From positions 1-52,164 of the forward strand of contig JAAYNA010000028.1 of the NCBI GenBank assembly GCA_012521105.1: a stretch of 52,164 nucleotides of DNA, in the 5' to 3' direction. Positions 17,694 through 25,876 of the stretch are shown in pieces. Every line of letters begins with the position of its first letter. The first letter of the stretch is position 1. Position numbers and translations under genes: made by a program. Source of the stretch: Clostridiaceae bacterium (lineage in GTDB: Bacteria > Bacillota > Clostridia > DSM-8532). The notes under the pieces are model-generated. The model made no database searches and was not told the origin of the DNA. It saw only the letters and a list, made by a program, of their open reading frames with translations.

Positions 17694-18986
17694 ATGAAAA
17701 ATACCGAAATATATCATGAGGCATTTAATATTAATACAAAACTGGTAAAACTGTCAGAGGATATTGAAAAAAAATGCAATGTTGTTTTTGAGAGAATAAA
17801 ACAGGTGTCTGCATATAACCAAAGCAAAGTCATCAGAGCAATGCAGGAGTATGGAGTAAGCGAATCTCATTTTGTTGGCTCAACAGGGTACGGATACAAT
17901 GACAGGGGCAGAGAAGTTATAGAAAATGTATATGCTTCTGTTTTTGGTGCTGAGGATGCACTTGTAAGGCATCAAATTACCTGTGGTACGCATGCTTTGG
18001 CTTTATGCCTTTATGGAATTTTACGGCCCGGAGATGAGCTTTTATCGATAACCGGAAAGCCTTATGACACTCTGGATGAAGTTATTGGTATACGTGGTGC
18101 CAGCGGGACAGGCACTTTAAAAGATTATCAGGTTACATACCGTCAGGTTGATTTGCTGGAAAATGGTGAACTTGATTACGAAAAAATAGAAAAAAGCATT
18201 AGCGACAGAACTAAAATGGTGTTTATTCAAAGATCCCGGGGTTATTCCTGGAGGGGGCCTATAACCGTTGAACGTATTGGACAGGCAGTAAGGTTTGTGA
18301 AAAAGATAAAGCCTGATTTAGTTGTTATGGTTGATAACTGTTATGGAGAATTTGTTGAAGATAAAGAGCCTACCGACGTAGGTGTAGATCTTATGGCAGG
18401 TTCTTTAATAAAAAACCCCGGGGGTGGAATTGTTCTGTCCGGCGGGTATATTGCAGGAAGAAAAGATCTGGTTGAGCTTGTTTCTTACAGGATGACCGTA
18501 CCGGGTTTAGGCCGTGAAGTTGGAGCTACACTTGGTCAAAACAGGACTTTATTTGAGGGCTTTTTCCTTGCCCCGCATATTGTAGCCCAAAGCCTTAAGG
18601 GTGCTGTATTTGCTTCAGCTCTTATGGAAAGCCTGGGTTACGATACTTGTCCTGCCTGCAGCGAAGAACGAAGTGACATTATACAGGCAATTAAGTTTGG
18701 AAACCCCGACGCAGTTATTGCTTTTTGCCAGGGAATTCAGAAAGGTTCTCCTGTTGACTCTTTTGTTACACCTGTACCAAGTGAAATGCCAGGCTATGAT
18801 TCACCGGTAATAATGGCTGCAGGGGCATTTGTACAGGGGTCTTCAATTGAGTTGTCAGCAGATGCACCAATACGCCCACCATACATTGCATATCTTCAGG
18901 GAGGGCTTGTTTACGAGCATGTTAAGCTTGGTGTTTTGTGTGCCGTTCAGGAATTAATAAACAGGGGTTTGTTAACCCTTGAATAG
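17694..18986 (+). CDS. ynbB: PLP-dependent methionine gamma-lyase family protein (YnbB type)
   Basis: A 430-residue fold-type I PLP enzyme of the family once annotated as aluminium resistance protein (Met_gamma_lyase). Lys240 in SLIKNPGGG is the likely Schiff-base lysine. VMVDNCYGEF supplies the aspartate that contacts the PLP pyridine nitrogen, and GSTGYGYNDRGR forms the phosphate-side N-terminal region. The length fits Bacillus YnbB. The substrate is not firmly established for this family. In many Firmicutes the gene lies near glnR or hfq; here it follows a TPR gene and precedes the division cluster. Confidence 0.9.
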   Translation: MKNTEIYHEAFNINTKLVKLSEDIEKKCNVVFERIKQVSAYNQSKVIRAMQEYGVSESHFVGSTGYGYNDRGREVIENVYASVFGAEDALVRHQITCGTHALALCLYGILRPGDELLSITGKPYDTLDEVIGIRGASGTGTLKDYQVTYRQVDLLENGELDYEKIEKSISDRTKMVFIQRSRGYSWRGPITVERIGQAVRFVKKIKPDLVVMVDNCYGEFVEDKEPTDVGVDLMAGSLIKNPGGGIVLSGGYIAGRKDLVELVSYRMTVPGLGREVGATLGQNRTLFEGFFLAPHIVAQSLKGAVFASALMESLGYDTCPACSEERSDIIQAIKFGNPDAVIAFCQGIQKGSPVDSFVTPVPSEMPGYDSPVIMAAGAFVQGSSIELSADAPIRPPYIAYLQGGLVYEHVKLGVLCAVQELINRGLLTLE

Positions 18987-19069
18987 TTAATTGCAGGTTA
19001 TTCTCTTGCTTATACACAGGATAAACATAATGCCATGGAAAGTCATAACCAGGCATTTTGGAGGAGAAT

Positions 19070-20398
19070 ATGGGCGCCACTAAAGATAAGAATAAAAGAA
19101 GAGTCAGGACAGCTTCCAAAACTAAATTAACAAACAAACGGGTTCCAAGGCGAAGAAACAAAAGCAAGTCGATACGTTTTCTTCTTATTCTTTTTGTGCT
19201 TATATACTTACCAGCCTTATGGAAGTGGATATTCCATGGGAATATCGAAACAGATATCATACATACCGATATACTCGAAATAAAAATTAAATCAGAAGGT
19301 GTTTTCATCAGAGAAGAAACTGCTGTTCAGTCACCACAGGACGGAATCGTAATTCCTAAGGTTGATCAGGGCGAGCGCATTCCGAATAAATTTGACTTTG
19401 CGGTAGTAGTAGACAAAGACAGTAAAAGGATATTAAACGAAATTGAGAACCTTGAAAAAAACATTATAAGACAGTTCGCAGAGAATAATCCCGAAATTCT
19501 CAGCGGGAACAGTGATTTTCGTAATAAGGTTCAGAATGAAGTGAATAAATTAACCGATATTGCTGTAAATAAAAGTTTTTCTGCAATTGCGGATGTAAAA
19601 TCATCATTAGAAAGGCTGCTTTACCAACGGAACAGGGAAATCTTTGAAAGCGAAGGAAACAGGCTCTATTTGGAGAACAAGAAAAAAGAACTGGAGCTTT
19701 TAAGAGAAAAAATCAATGAAACGGCAACCACCATTGAATCTACATTTTCCGGGATAGTGGTTTGGGGTGAGGATTTTGCTGATGAAAAATACAACCACAC
19801 TAATATTGACAAACTAACAATTGATGATTTGCAGGCCGTTGAAAATACTAAACCCAAAAAAGTGGCAGCCGGTTCTGAACAATCTTTTGAAATTGCTAAG
19901 GATCAAGTCTTTGCCAGGCTTATAAATAATGAAATAAGCTGGTATGTTTGTGCAATTAACAGAAAAGACAGCGATAAACTGAAAACAGGAGATAATATAT
20001 CATTGAAAGTTGATGGAATAAAGGAATTAATACCCTGTACAGTTGAATCAATTGAGACTTTTGAGGATAAATGCAAGGTTATTGTTTCCTTTAACCGTTT
20101 TGTTGAAAAGACCGTCCATCTGAGGCATGTAAAAGCAGACTTAATAGTTGAAAGTATCGAAGGCTTAAAAATTCCTCAAAGAAGTCTTACAAACATAAAT
20201 ATCTATGACAATACCGCTGATATTTACCTGGTGCGCTTTAACCGGGCTGTTAAAAAAAGAGTACAGATCATTGCAGAGCAGGATACCTTTGTTATTATCG
20301 ATAAACTGCCCGATTCGAAAGAAACCGATCCGGTACGGGTTTTTGATATATACGTGGTGAACCCTCTGAATATTGAAGAAGGACAGGTGATTGACTGA
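19070..20398 (+). CDS. HlyD-like membrane protein of the division cluster
   Basis: A 442-residue protein with a very basic N-terminus (about 40 residues, rich in Lys/Arg), one membrane helix (FLLILFVLIYLPALWKWIF), then an extracytoplasmic part. It has a split lipoyl/barrel-sandwich-like pattern: EIKIKSEGVFIREETAVQSP before a coiled coil of about 100 residues and TFSGIVVWGEDF after it. This matches HlyD-type adaptor architecture, but no ABC or RND partner is near. The ATG at 19070 follows GGAGGAG; a TTG at 19058 lies over that site. The stop overlaps the ylmE start by one base. This position upstream of ylmE suggests a role connected with envelope assembly at the septum, as inference only. Confidence 0.8.
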   Translation: MGATKDKNKRRVRTASKTKLTNKRVPRRRNKSKSIRFLLILFVLIYLPALWKWIFHGNIETDIIHTDILEIKIKSEGVFIREETAVQSPQDGIVIPKVDQGERIPNKFDFAVVVDKDSKRILNEIENLEKNIIRQFAENNPEILSGNSDFRNKVQNEVNKLTDIAVNKSFSAIADVKSSLERLLYQRNREIFESEGNRLYLENKKKELELLREKINETATTIESTFSGIVVWGEDFADEKYNHTNIDKLTIDDLQAVENTKPKKVAAGSEQSFEIAKDQVFARLINNEISWYVCAINRKDSDKLKTGDNISLKVDGIKELIPCTVESIETFEDKCKVIVSFNRFVEKTVHLRHVKADLIVESIEGLKIPQRSLTNINIYDNTADIYLVRFNRAVKKRVQIIAEQDTFVIIDKLPDSKETDPVRVFDIYVVNPLNIEEGQVID

Positions 20399-21111
20399 TG
20401 TTTACTTCTGAAGATGAATTAACAATACGAAAGAATTTAAACGAAATAAGAGAAAGAATAAACAACGCAGCTGTGCGAAGCGGGCGTAACCCCGAAGATA
20501 TTTTATTGGTAGCCGTTTCGAAAACTGTTGGAGCAGAAGCTATTGAAACAGTAATAAAAGAGAAAGTTTTAAATTTTGGTGAAAATAGGGTTCAGGAACT
20601 TGTTCAAAAATACGATATATTTAATGAAAGGTGTAATTGGCATTTAATTGGTCGTCTCCAGACAAATAAAGTGAAATATATCGTTGATAAAGTCACCATG
20701 ATTCACTCGTTGGACCGTCTGGGGCTGGCTGATGAAATCCAGAAAAGAGCACAGGCTTGTAACAGGATAGTGGACACCCTTATACAGGTAAATGTATCAG
20801 GTGAAAAAACAAAAGCAGGTATTTCCCCGGAAGAAGTACATGATTTTGTTAGGAAAGTATCCCTCTATCCGAATATAAAAGTTAAAGGACTAATGACTAT
20901 TGCTCCTTACACCGAAGATCCCGAAAATGTACGCTGGATTTTTAGGCGTTTAAGAAACATTTCGGTTGACATCGAAGGGGAAAATATTGATAATATTGAT
21001 ATGCAGTATTTGTCAATGGGTATGAGCCATGATTTCGAGGTTGCTATTGAGGAAGGCGCCAATATTGTCCGCATTGGCAGCAGCATTTTCGGTGAAAGAC
21101 AATACACATAA
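20398..21111 (+). CDS. ylmE: YggS/YlmE family PLP homeostasis protein
   Basis: A 237-residue single-domain PLP-binding protein with an alanine-racemase-like TIM barrel. Lys42 in VAVSKTVGA binds PLP. FGENRVQEL, WHLIGRLQTNKVKYI and the closing LSMGMSHDFEVAIEEGANIVRIGSSIFG are diagnostic. Members regulate free PLP and amino-acid pools rather than racemising alanine. The start overlaps the previous stop codon (TGATG), so translation is coupled. The position directly before sepF is the conserved Firmicutes arrangement. Confidence 0.95.
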   Translation: MFTSEDELTIRKNLNEIRERINNAAVRSGRNPEDILLVAVSKTVGAEAIETVIKEKVLNFGENRVQELVQKYDIFNERCNWHLIGRLQTNKVKYIVDKVTMIHSLDRLGLADEIQKRAQACNRIVDTLIQVNVSGEKTKAGISPEEVHDFVRKVSLYPNIKVKGLMTIAPYTEDPENVRWIFRRLRNISVDIEGENIDNIDMQYLSMGMSHDFEVAIEEGANIVRIGSSIFGERQYT

Positions 21112-21182
21112 AATTGATTCTACAAATGATAAATAATGCATATGCTTATATTTTACCTAAGAAGAGTGGGAGGAAGGTACTT

Positions 21183-21638
21183 ATGGCAAGCTTACTGAAT
21201 AAAATGCTTGATTTTGTTGGTTGGGAAACAGAAGAAGTTGAAGATGATTACTATGATGATGAAGAAGATGTTTATGAAGCAGAAAGAAATGAAAACCGTA
21301 AACCTGTATATGGCAAAAAGAATAACGGTAAAGTTCTCAATTTAAACAGCAACACAAATACAAAAGTGGTTATCGTTTCTCCTAAAAATATTAACGATGC
21401 AAAGGATATCTGTGATCATTTACGGGCTAACCGTTCAATTGTTATGAATGTCGAAGATGTTGAAATTCAAACAGCACAACGAATTGTTGATTTTTTGAGT
21501 GGTGCGGTTTATTCCCTCGATGGAAATATTCAAAAGGTATCATCCGGGATTTTTCTTGCCACACCCAATAGTGTTGATATACTGGGTGATGTCAGGGAAG
21601 AGCTGCAGGAACAAGGCGTTTTTACCTGGATGAAATGA
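21183..21638 (+). CDS. sepF: Cell division protein SepF
   Basis: A 151-residue FtsZ-membrane anchor. The N-terminal amphipathic helix MASLLNKMLDFVGW should bind membrane. An acidic linker follows (EEVEDDYYDDEEDVYEAE), then the SepF core with VVIVSPKNINDAKDICDHLRA and VEIQTAQRIVDFLSGAVYSLDG, ending near FLATPNSVDILGD. The ATG at 21183 is preceded by a strong GGGAGGAAGG site; a longer frame from 21114 lacks one. It lies between ylmE and ylmG as in other Firmicutes, and supports Z-ring assembly. Confidence 0.96.
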   Translation: MASLLNKMLDFVGWETEEVEDDYYDDEEDVYEAERNENRKPVYGKKNNGKVLNLNSNTNTKVVIVSPKNINDAKDICDHLRANRSIVMNVEDVEIQTAQRIVDFLSGAVYSLDGNIQKVSSGIFLATPNSVDILGDVREELQEQGVFTWMK

Positions 21639-21650
21639 CGGAGGAAGCAG

Positions 21651-21929
21651 ATGGCAGAAATTTTAAGTGCTGCGGTAGTCCTGTTTTTCAGGATTGTTGA
21701 AATATTGATTTTACTGCGCATTATAATATCATGGATTCCATTCAGGAGGGAAAACAGGTTTATAATATTTATCTATACAGTTACCGAACCCATTTTGTCA
21801 CCAATTAGAAACTTGATTGCTCGTTCAGCATTTGGAAAAAACCTTATGTTTGATTTCTCTCCAATTCTGGCATATCTGTTGCTTGGCTTTTTGGAATATG
21901 TGTTCATTCTCATTATCGATAGACTTTAG
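21651..21929 (+). CDS. ylmG: YggT family membrane protein (YlmG)
   Basis: A 92-residue protein with two membrane helices separated by the conserved turn RIIISWIPF and TEPILSPIRNLI, the YggT hallmark. It begins 12 nt after sepF. Members are linked to cell-division or membrane-distribution functions, but the mechanism is not well known. In many Firmicutes ylmH follows; here only 28 nt separate this gene from divIVA, so ylmH is absent from its usual position. Confidence 0.93.
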   Translation: MAEILSAAVVLFFRIVEILILLRIIISWIPFRRENRFIIFIYTVTEPILSPIRNLIARSAFGKNLMFDFSPILAYLLLGFLEYVFILIIDRL

Positions 21930-21957
21930 GTTATGTGTTTTGCCGGAGGTATGCTTT

Positions 21958-22404
21958 ATGAATTTTACACCCAATGATTTATCGAATATTGTATTCCGCA
22001 GAACTATTATAAGAGGTGTGGATGAGAATCAAGTATATGAAGTTATCCAAAAAATCATAGAAGATTATTCGGATTATATTCGTGAGCTGATGAAGGTGAA
22101 AGACCAGGTTATGGAGCTTAAAGACAGATTGTCCCATTATGAAAAAATGGAGGAGACCTTGAAGAAAAGCCTGATACTTGCACAGCAGTCCAGCAGCGAG
22201 ATCATAAGCAATGCTGAAAAAAAAGCTGAAAATATAATATCAGAAGCACAAAACAAAGCTAAAGAAATTATCGATGAAGCAAATCGGGAAGTGGTTAAAA
22301 CACAGTTTGAGGCAGAACGTCTTAAGAAGGATTTGGCTGTTTATAAAAGTAAAGTAGCCAGCCTTCTGCAGTCACAAATGAAGCTTTTAGGTGATATTGA
22401 ATAA
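21958..22404 (+). CDS. divIVA: Cell division/polarity protein DivIVA
   Basis: A 148-residue curvature-sensing membrane scaffold. The N-terminal domain (MNFTPNDLSNIVFRRTIIRG followed by the coiled coil starting YEVIQKIIEDYSDYI) matches DivIVA. The C-terminal half is a long coiled coil rich in Ala, Glu and Lys (NAEKKAENIISEAQNKAKEII). I chose the ATG 7 nt after GGAGGT; the in-frame extension upstream overlaps ylmG and has no ribosome site. It ends the ylm division cluster. A clear paralogue lies at 43683, in the glycosylation cluster. Confidence 0.94.
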   Translation: MNFTPNDLSNIVFRRTIIRGVDENQVYEVIQKIIEDYSDYIRELMKVKDQVMELKDRLSHYEKMEETLKKSLILAQQSSSEIISNAEKKAENIISEAQNKAKEIIDEANREVVKTQFEAERLKKDLAVYKSKVASLLQSQMKLLGDIE

Positions 22405-22474
22405 TTATGTTTATAAGTTGCCAGTTCCTTAAATTCTGCGATTAATCAAAAGCTTAAAGGTATCCTCTGCCTCT

Positions 22475-22662
22475 TATAGGTGTCGGGTCTTCGTTGAAAA
22501 GGTGTGTTAAAATTGACCGGCAATTTCTTTCGTTATATCGATTATTGGTGATGCATAAGTTAAGTACTTATGCATCTAATATTATAAGAATACTTCAACG
22601 AACCCTGCCTCTATACCCGGAGGGTCAACCGGATTCTTCATCGGTGGCGGATTAAATCCCTC
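22475..22662 (+). ncRNA. Candidate structured RNA between divIVA and DUF503 gene
   Basis: The interval 22405-22797 has no gene. A closing helix pairs 22475-22498 with 22594-22615 (5 bp, a 5x5 internal loop, 3 bp, a 2-nt bulge, 9 bp). It encloses two hairpins: 22510-22526 (6 bp) and 22550-22576 (11 bp perfect, 5-nt loop). A further nested hairpin (22620-22662, GAGGG with CCCTC and ACCG with CGGT) follows. This is a three-way-junction layout. I do not recognise a known family: the T-box sequence, tmRNA, RNase P and common riboswitch cores are not seen. The strand is assumed from neighbouring genes. Confidence 0.4.
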
Positions 22663-22797
22663 ACTAAAAATCATTTTAAAATTTTGTACAATAAATACAA
22701 ATGCTTTACACCTGAATTTTGATGCTGGAATTTATTCAGATGCCAATTGAGGATAATAAGTTATAAGGAATCTAGTACTGTGACGGAGGACAGGTAG

Positions 22798-23085
22798 ATG
22801 GTTGTTGGAACCCTGAATTTAACATTATATATCGGCGGTATGAAAAGCTTGAAGGACAAAAGAAGTGTTGTGAAAAGTTTATTGTCAAAAATCAGGTCAA
22901 AACTTAATGTATCTGCTGCAGAAACGGGAAGACAGGATGAGTGGAATAAGTGTGAGCTGGGTTTTTGCTGTGTGACAAATGAAACTTCCCATGCGGACAG
23001 TATTCTGTCTTCTGTTATAAAATATATTAACAGCGATGGCAGGGTTGAAATAATTGAATCATATTCAGAAACCATTCATATATAA
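22798..23085 (+). CDS. DUF503 (YlxP-like) protein
   Basis: A 95-residue protein matching DUF503: MVVGTLNLTLYIGGMKSLKDKRSVVKSL at the start, WNKCELGFCCVTNETSHADSIL in the middle and a final IIESYSETIHI strand. The ferredoxin-like fold resembles ribosome-associated factors; in Bacillus YlxP lies in the nusA-infB operon next to rbfA. Here it is isolated between a non-coding region and lexA. It follows a GGAGG site. The molecular role is unproven. Confidence 0.88.
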   Translation: MVVGTLNLTLYIGGMKSLKDKRSVVKSLLSKIRSKLNVSAAETGRQDEWNKCELGFCCVTNETSHADSILSSVIKYINSDGRVEIIESYSETIHI

Positions 23086-23110
23086 CCACAAAAAAAAGAG
23101 CCAGGCGGCT

Positions 23111-23740
23111 CTAAAATTTTCTGAACAATGCTATAACTTTACCCAGTATGGTAAGGTTATCCTTTACAATAATCGGTTCATAATTCTCATTCTCGGGCTG
23201 CAGACGGAAATGATCCTTTTCTTTGTAAAAAGTTTTTACAGTTGTTTCATCTTCAATTAATGCTACAACAATGTCACCGTTTTTTGCAGTGCTCTGTTGT
23301 TTTACCACAACTAAATCCCCGTCATATATACCTTTGTTAATCATGCTGTCGCCCTTAATTCTCAACATAAATGCAGTGCTATTCCCGAGGTATTCAACGG
23401 GTATGGGGAAGGTATCTTCTATGTTTTCAACAGCAAGAATGGGTTGACCGGCTGCAACTCTGCCCAATATTGGAACATTTTCAATTTCCTGCTCTGAAAT
23501 ATAACCTTCTAGGTTTTTACTTTTTTTATCCACTACCTTCAAGGCTCGTGTTTTAGAGGGATCTTTTATTATAAGCCCTTTTTCCTCGAGGACTGCCAAG
23601 TATGAATGAACAGTGGAAGTAGACTTGAACCCGACAGCTTTACAAATTTCCCGCACAGAAGGGGGATACCCTTTTTCCTGAACCTGCCTGTTTACAAAAT
23701 CCAAAATTTGTTTTTGCTTGTCCAGACTTTTTTGTCGCAT
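23111..23740 (-). CDS. lexA: SOS repressor LexA
   Basis: A 209-residue repressor and self-cleaving serine protease. The N-terminal winged helix includes YPPSVREICKAVGFKSTSTVHSYL. The cleavage site is Ala97-Gly98 in GRVAAGQP, and the Ser132/Lys169 dyad sits in GDSMINKG and TTVKTFYK. The ATG at 23740 follows AAGAGGT; a longer frame to 23803 runs through its own promoter. It is divergent from a LysM-domain gene. Two SOS boxes and a near-consensus third lie between them, so LexA represses both itself and that gene. Confidence 0.96.
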   Translation of the reverse strand: MRQKSLDKQKQILDFVNRQVQEKGYPPSVREICKAVGFKSTSTVHSYLAVLEEKGLIIKDPSKTRALKVVDKKSKNLEGYISEQEIENVPILGRVAAGQPILAVENIEDTFPIPVEYLGNSTAFMLRIKGDSMINKGIYDGDLVVVKQQSTAKNGDIVVALIEDETTVKTFYKEKDHFRLQPENENYEPIIVKDNLTILGKVIALFRKF

Positions 23741-23771
23741 TTTGATACCTCTTAAAATTTCTATTAGCCTA

Positions 23772-23799
23772 ATTATACCATACATAAAAAAAATGTCAA
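23772..23799 (-). promoter_or_regulatory. lexA promoter
   Basis: On the minus strand TTGACA (complement of 23794-23799) and TATAAT (complement of 23772-23777) are 16 nt apart, both perfect. The -35 overlaps SOS box 1. Confidence 0.8.
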
Positions 23800-23809
23800 A
23801 CAAATGTTC
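23798..23809. promoter_or_regulatory. SOS box 1 (near-consensus LexA site)
   Basis: AAACAAATGTTC differs at one base from the Firmicutes GAAC-N4-GTTC consensus. It overlaps the lexA -35 element, a position fitting autorepression. Confidence 0.65.
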
Positions 23810-23818
23810 GAAAAACTA

Positions 23819-23847
23819 TTGACAAATGAACAAATGTTCGATAAACT
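23819..23847 (+). promoter_or_regulatory. Promoter of the LysM (YneA-like) gene
   Basis: TTGACA at 23819-23824 and TAAACT at 23842-23847 are separated by 17 nt. SOS box 2 lies wholly inside the spacer. Confidence 0.65.
23828..23839. promoter_or_regulatory. SOS box 2 (LexA site)
   Basis: GAACAAATGTTC is a perfect GAAC-N4-GTTC LexA operator, located between the -35 and -10 of the LysM gene promoter. Confidence 0.9.
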
Positions 23848-23854
23848 TTATGCA

Positions 23855-23866
23855 GAACATTTGTTC
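23855..23866. promoter_or_regulatory. SOS box 3 (LexA site)
   Basis: GAACATTTGTTC is a perfect GAAC-N4-GTTC operator just downstream of the predicted start site of the LysM gene, so bound LexA would also block elongation. Confidence 0.9.
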
Positions 23867-23922
23867 TTTTGTTATTTAATTCTTGCTTTGGTTTTTGAGC
23901 TAGCCAAAGGAGGTTAATTTTT

Positions 23923-24201
23923 ATGAAGGTATATCGTCTTAAAAATAAGAATAGGTTTTTTACAGTTTTGTTTTTGATGTTTACAGTTATAATATTCTTC
24001 GTTGGATCTGTTATATCATCCGGTAAAAATGTTAATAAAGAGTACAAAACAATAACTGTCAGGCAAGGCGATACACTTTGGGATATAGCAAGCAAACACT
24101 GTGGCAAAATGGAAATTCGTCAATATATTTATCAAATTAAAAAGGTCAATAATTTAGATGATGCAATCATCTATGTCGGCCAAAAGATTAATTTGCCATA
24201 A
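23923..24201 (+). CDS. yneA: LysM protein, probable SOS cell-division inhibitor (YneA-like)
   Basis: A 92-residue protein with one N-terminal membrane segment (FFTVLFLMFTVIIFFVGSVI) and a single C-terminal LysM peptidoglycan-binding domain (ITVRQGDTLWDIASKH to VGQKINLP). The order, the size and the divergent position beside lexA match Bacillus YneA, which delays septation during the SOS response. Repression by LexA is supported by one operator in the promoter and one just downstream of it. Identity rests on architecture and context, since the sequence is too short to be decisive. Confidence 0.85.
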   Translation: MKVYRLKNKNRFFTVLFLMFTVIIFFVGSVISSGKNVNKEYKTITVRQGDTLWDIASKHCGKMEIRQYIYQIKKVNNLDDAIIYVGQKINLP

Positions 24202-24311
24202 CAATACTTTACTAAAACAATCAGGATATATTACTAGTTCTTTTTATCTTGTGTTACTGTACTTATATCAGAGCATAAATGTTATTAGTAAAAACGTATA
24301 ATACAGTAAAA

Positions 24312-25871
24312 TTAAATAATTGCGTTATTTTTTCTGAATTCTTTCGGAGAAATACCAAAATAATTCTTAAATGCCCTGGAGAAATTATGTGCATTTTCAT
24401 ACCCCACCATAGATGACACTTCGTATATTTTAATTACCGGATCTTTTAAAAGTCTTTTTGATTCCTCCATTCTAAGCATTAGCAAGTACTCTGAAAAAGT
24501 CATCCCGGTTTGATTTTTAAACAGTTTGCTAAAATATGAATAATTCATAGATACCATGTTAGAAACTTCAGCCATATTGACTTCTTTCATATAGTTTTCC
24601 TTAAGATATTTTATTGCTATGTCTACTACAGTCTTTTCGGTCTCCTCATGCTGTGATATATACTGTAAAATTTTGTACAGGTAATCTTTCAAGTAGGATT
24701 TCATTTCTTCCAAAGAAAAGAACTTATCAAAGTCCTTTTTATTTTCCTCGGTCAGGAAATACTCCTGACAGTTCATTATATCGGTTATTTTTTTCAGAAT
24801 TACATGGTAGAGCTTTTTCACATTTTCTATGGTCTGAGTTTTCAGAAATTCTCTGCTAAAGTATTTATCGATGAGTAAATTAAACTGTTTTACCGAACGC
24901 AGCTTTAAAGCGTTTTCTATACCAATAAAATCACCTTTGCTTAAATTCAGCTTTTGACTTTTAGCAGGCAAATTGCAATACTCTATAACCTGGTTTGAAC
25001 CGTACATAATTCTGTATGATATCGCTTCTTCTGCCTGAGAGTAAAGTTTTTTAATGCTGCTTACACTATTCATAACAGAACTGGTGGCTGCTACTAAATT
25101 TAATGGTAATATTTTTTCCAGGTTATTTGTAAAATCCTTCATAAGTTTAACTATTCGAGGATACAGCTCTTTTTTTGAGATATTGAATATAATAACCGGG
25201 TACTTTGAATGGTTAAACAGGTAAGAGAATTTTAGGTGTCTTTTGTATGAAAGTTTTTTTATTAATAATTCAAACTGGCCGGAAATCAAATCAAGGTTTT
25301 TTCGGTAATCCAGGTTGTACTCTATTGCAATAATGCCAGCAATAAAGAAGTTATGCGGAAATAATTCTTTCAGCTTTACAAGAATTTTTTTTTCAACCTT
25401 TGGATGTAAGTATTGGCTTAATAGTAGCTGAATCAGCAGCACATTAGAATTTTCTGTATTTTTTTCGGTTTCAAAATTTTTCAATTTTTGCTCATTGTCT
25501 AATTTTTTAATTAATGAGCATAGGTGGTATTCCAGATCATCAGAGCTGACGGGCTTAAGAAGATAATCCACGGCTCCCAGCTTGAATGCACTGCGTATAT
25601 AATCGTATGTTTCATATCCGCTTAATACTATGAATTTTATATTTGGTTTGTTCCTTGAGACAGTTTCTATTAATTCAAGGCCGCCCACTTCGGGCATTCT
25701 GATATCTGTAATAATAATATCAGGCGGATCCTTATCTATTATTTTCAAGGCTTCCCGGCCATTCAATGCAGTTTTTATGCTGTTGAGCTTGGGAATCCTA
25801 AGCAAATTAATTCTATGCTTTAAGCCCTCACATATTACTTTTTCATCGTCTACAACAAGAAGCGAGTACAT
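24312..25871 (-). CDS. YesN-type response regulator (receiver plus AraC domain)
   Basis: A 519-residue regulator. The receiver domain at the N-terminus has SLLVVDDEKVICEG, the phospho-acceptor Asp in IIITDIRMPEVGG and the conserved Lys in DYLLKPVSS. A middle region of about 260 residues follows, then an AraC double helix-turn-helix (MVGYENAHNFSRAFKNYFG, closing SPKEFR). The ATG at 25871 is preceded by GGGGTGA; a GTG three codons earlier overlaps that site. It lies 5 nt after the kinase gene, so both are co-transcribed. It likely activates the divergent transporter and galactanase genes. Confidence 0.93.
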   Translation of the reverse strand: MYSLLVVDDEKVICEGLKHRINLLRIPKLNSIKTALNGREALKIIDKDPPDIIITDIRMPEVGGLELIETVSRNKPNIKFIVLSGYETYDYIRSAFKLGAVDYLLKPVSSDDLEYHLCSLIKKLDNEQKLKNFETEKNTENSNVLLIQLLLSQYLHPKVEKKILVKLKELFPHNFFIAGIIAIEYNLDYRKNLDLISGQFELLIKKLSYKRHLKFSYLFNHSKYPVIIFNISKKELYPRIVKLMKDFTNNLEKILPLNLVAATSSVMNSVSSIKKLYSQAEEAISYRIMYGSNQVIEYCNLPAKSQKLNLSKGDFIGIENALKLRSVKQFNLLIDKYFSREFLKTQTIENVKKLYHVILKKITDIMNCQEYFLTEENKKDFDKFFSLEEMKSYLKDYLYKILQYISQHEETEKTVVDIAIKYLKENYMKEVNMAEVSNMVSMNYSYFSKLFKNQTGMTFSEYLLMLRMEESKRLLKDPVIKIYEVSSMVGYENAHNFSRAFKNYFGISPKEFRKNNAII

Positions 25872-25876
25872 GAATA

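Noticed and set aside
22475..22797. T-box leader after divIVA, where ileS often lies
   Set aside because: The conserved T-box sequence (AGGGTGGNACCGCG) is absent and the next gene is DUF503, not a tRNA synthetase.
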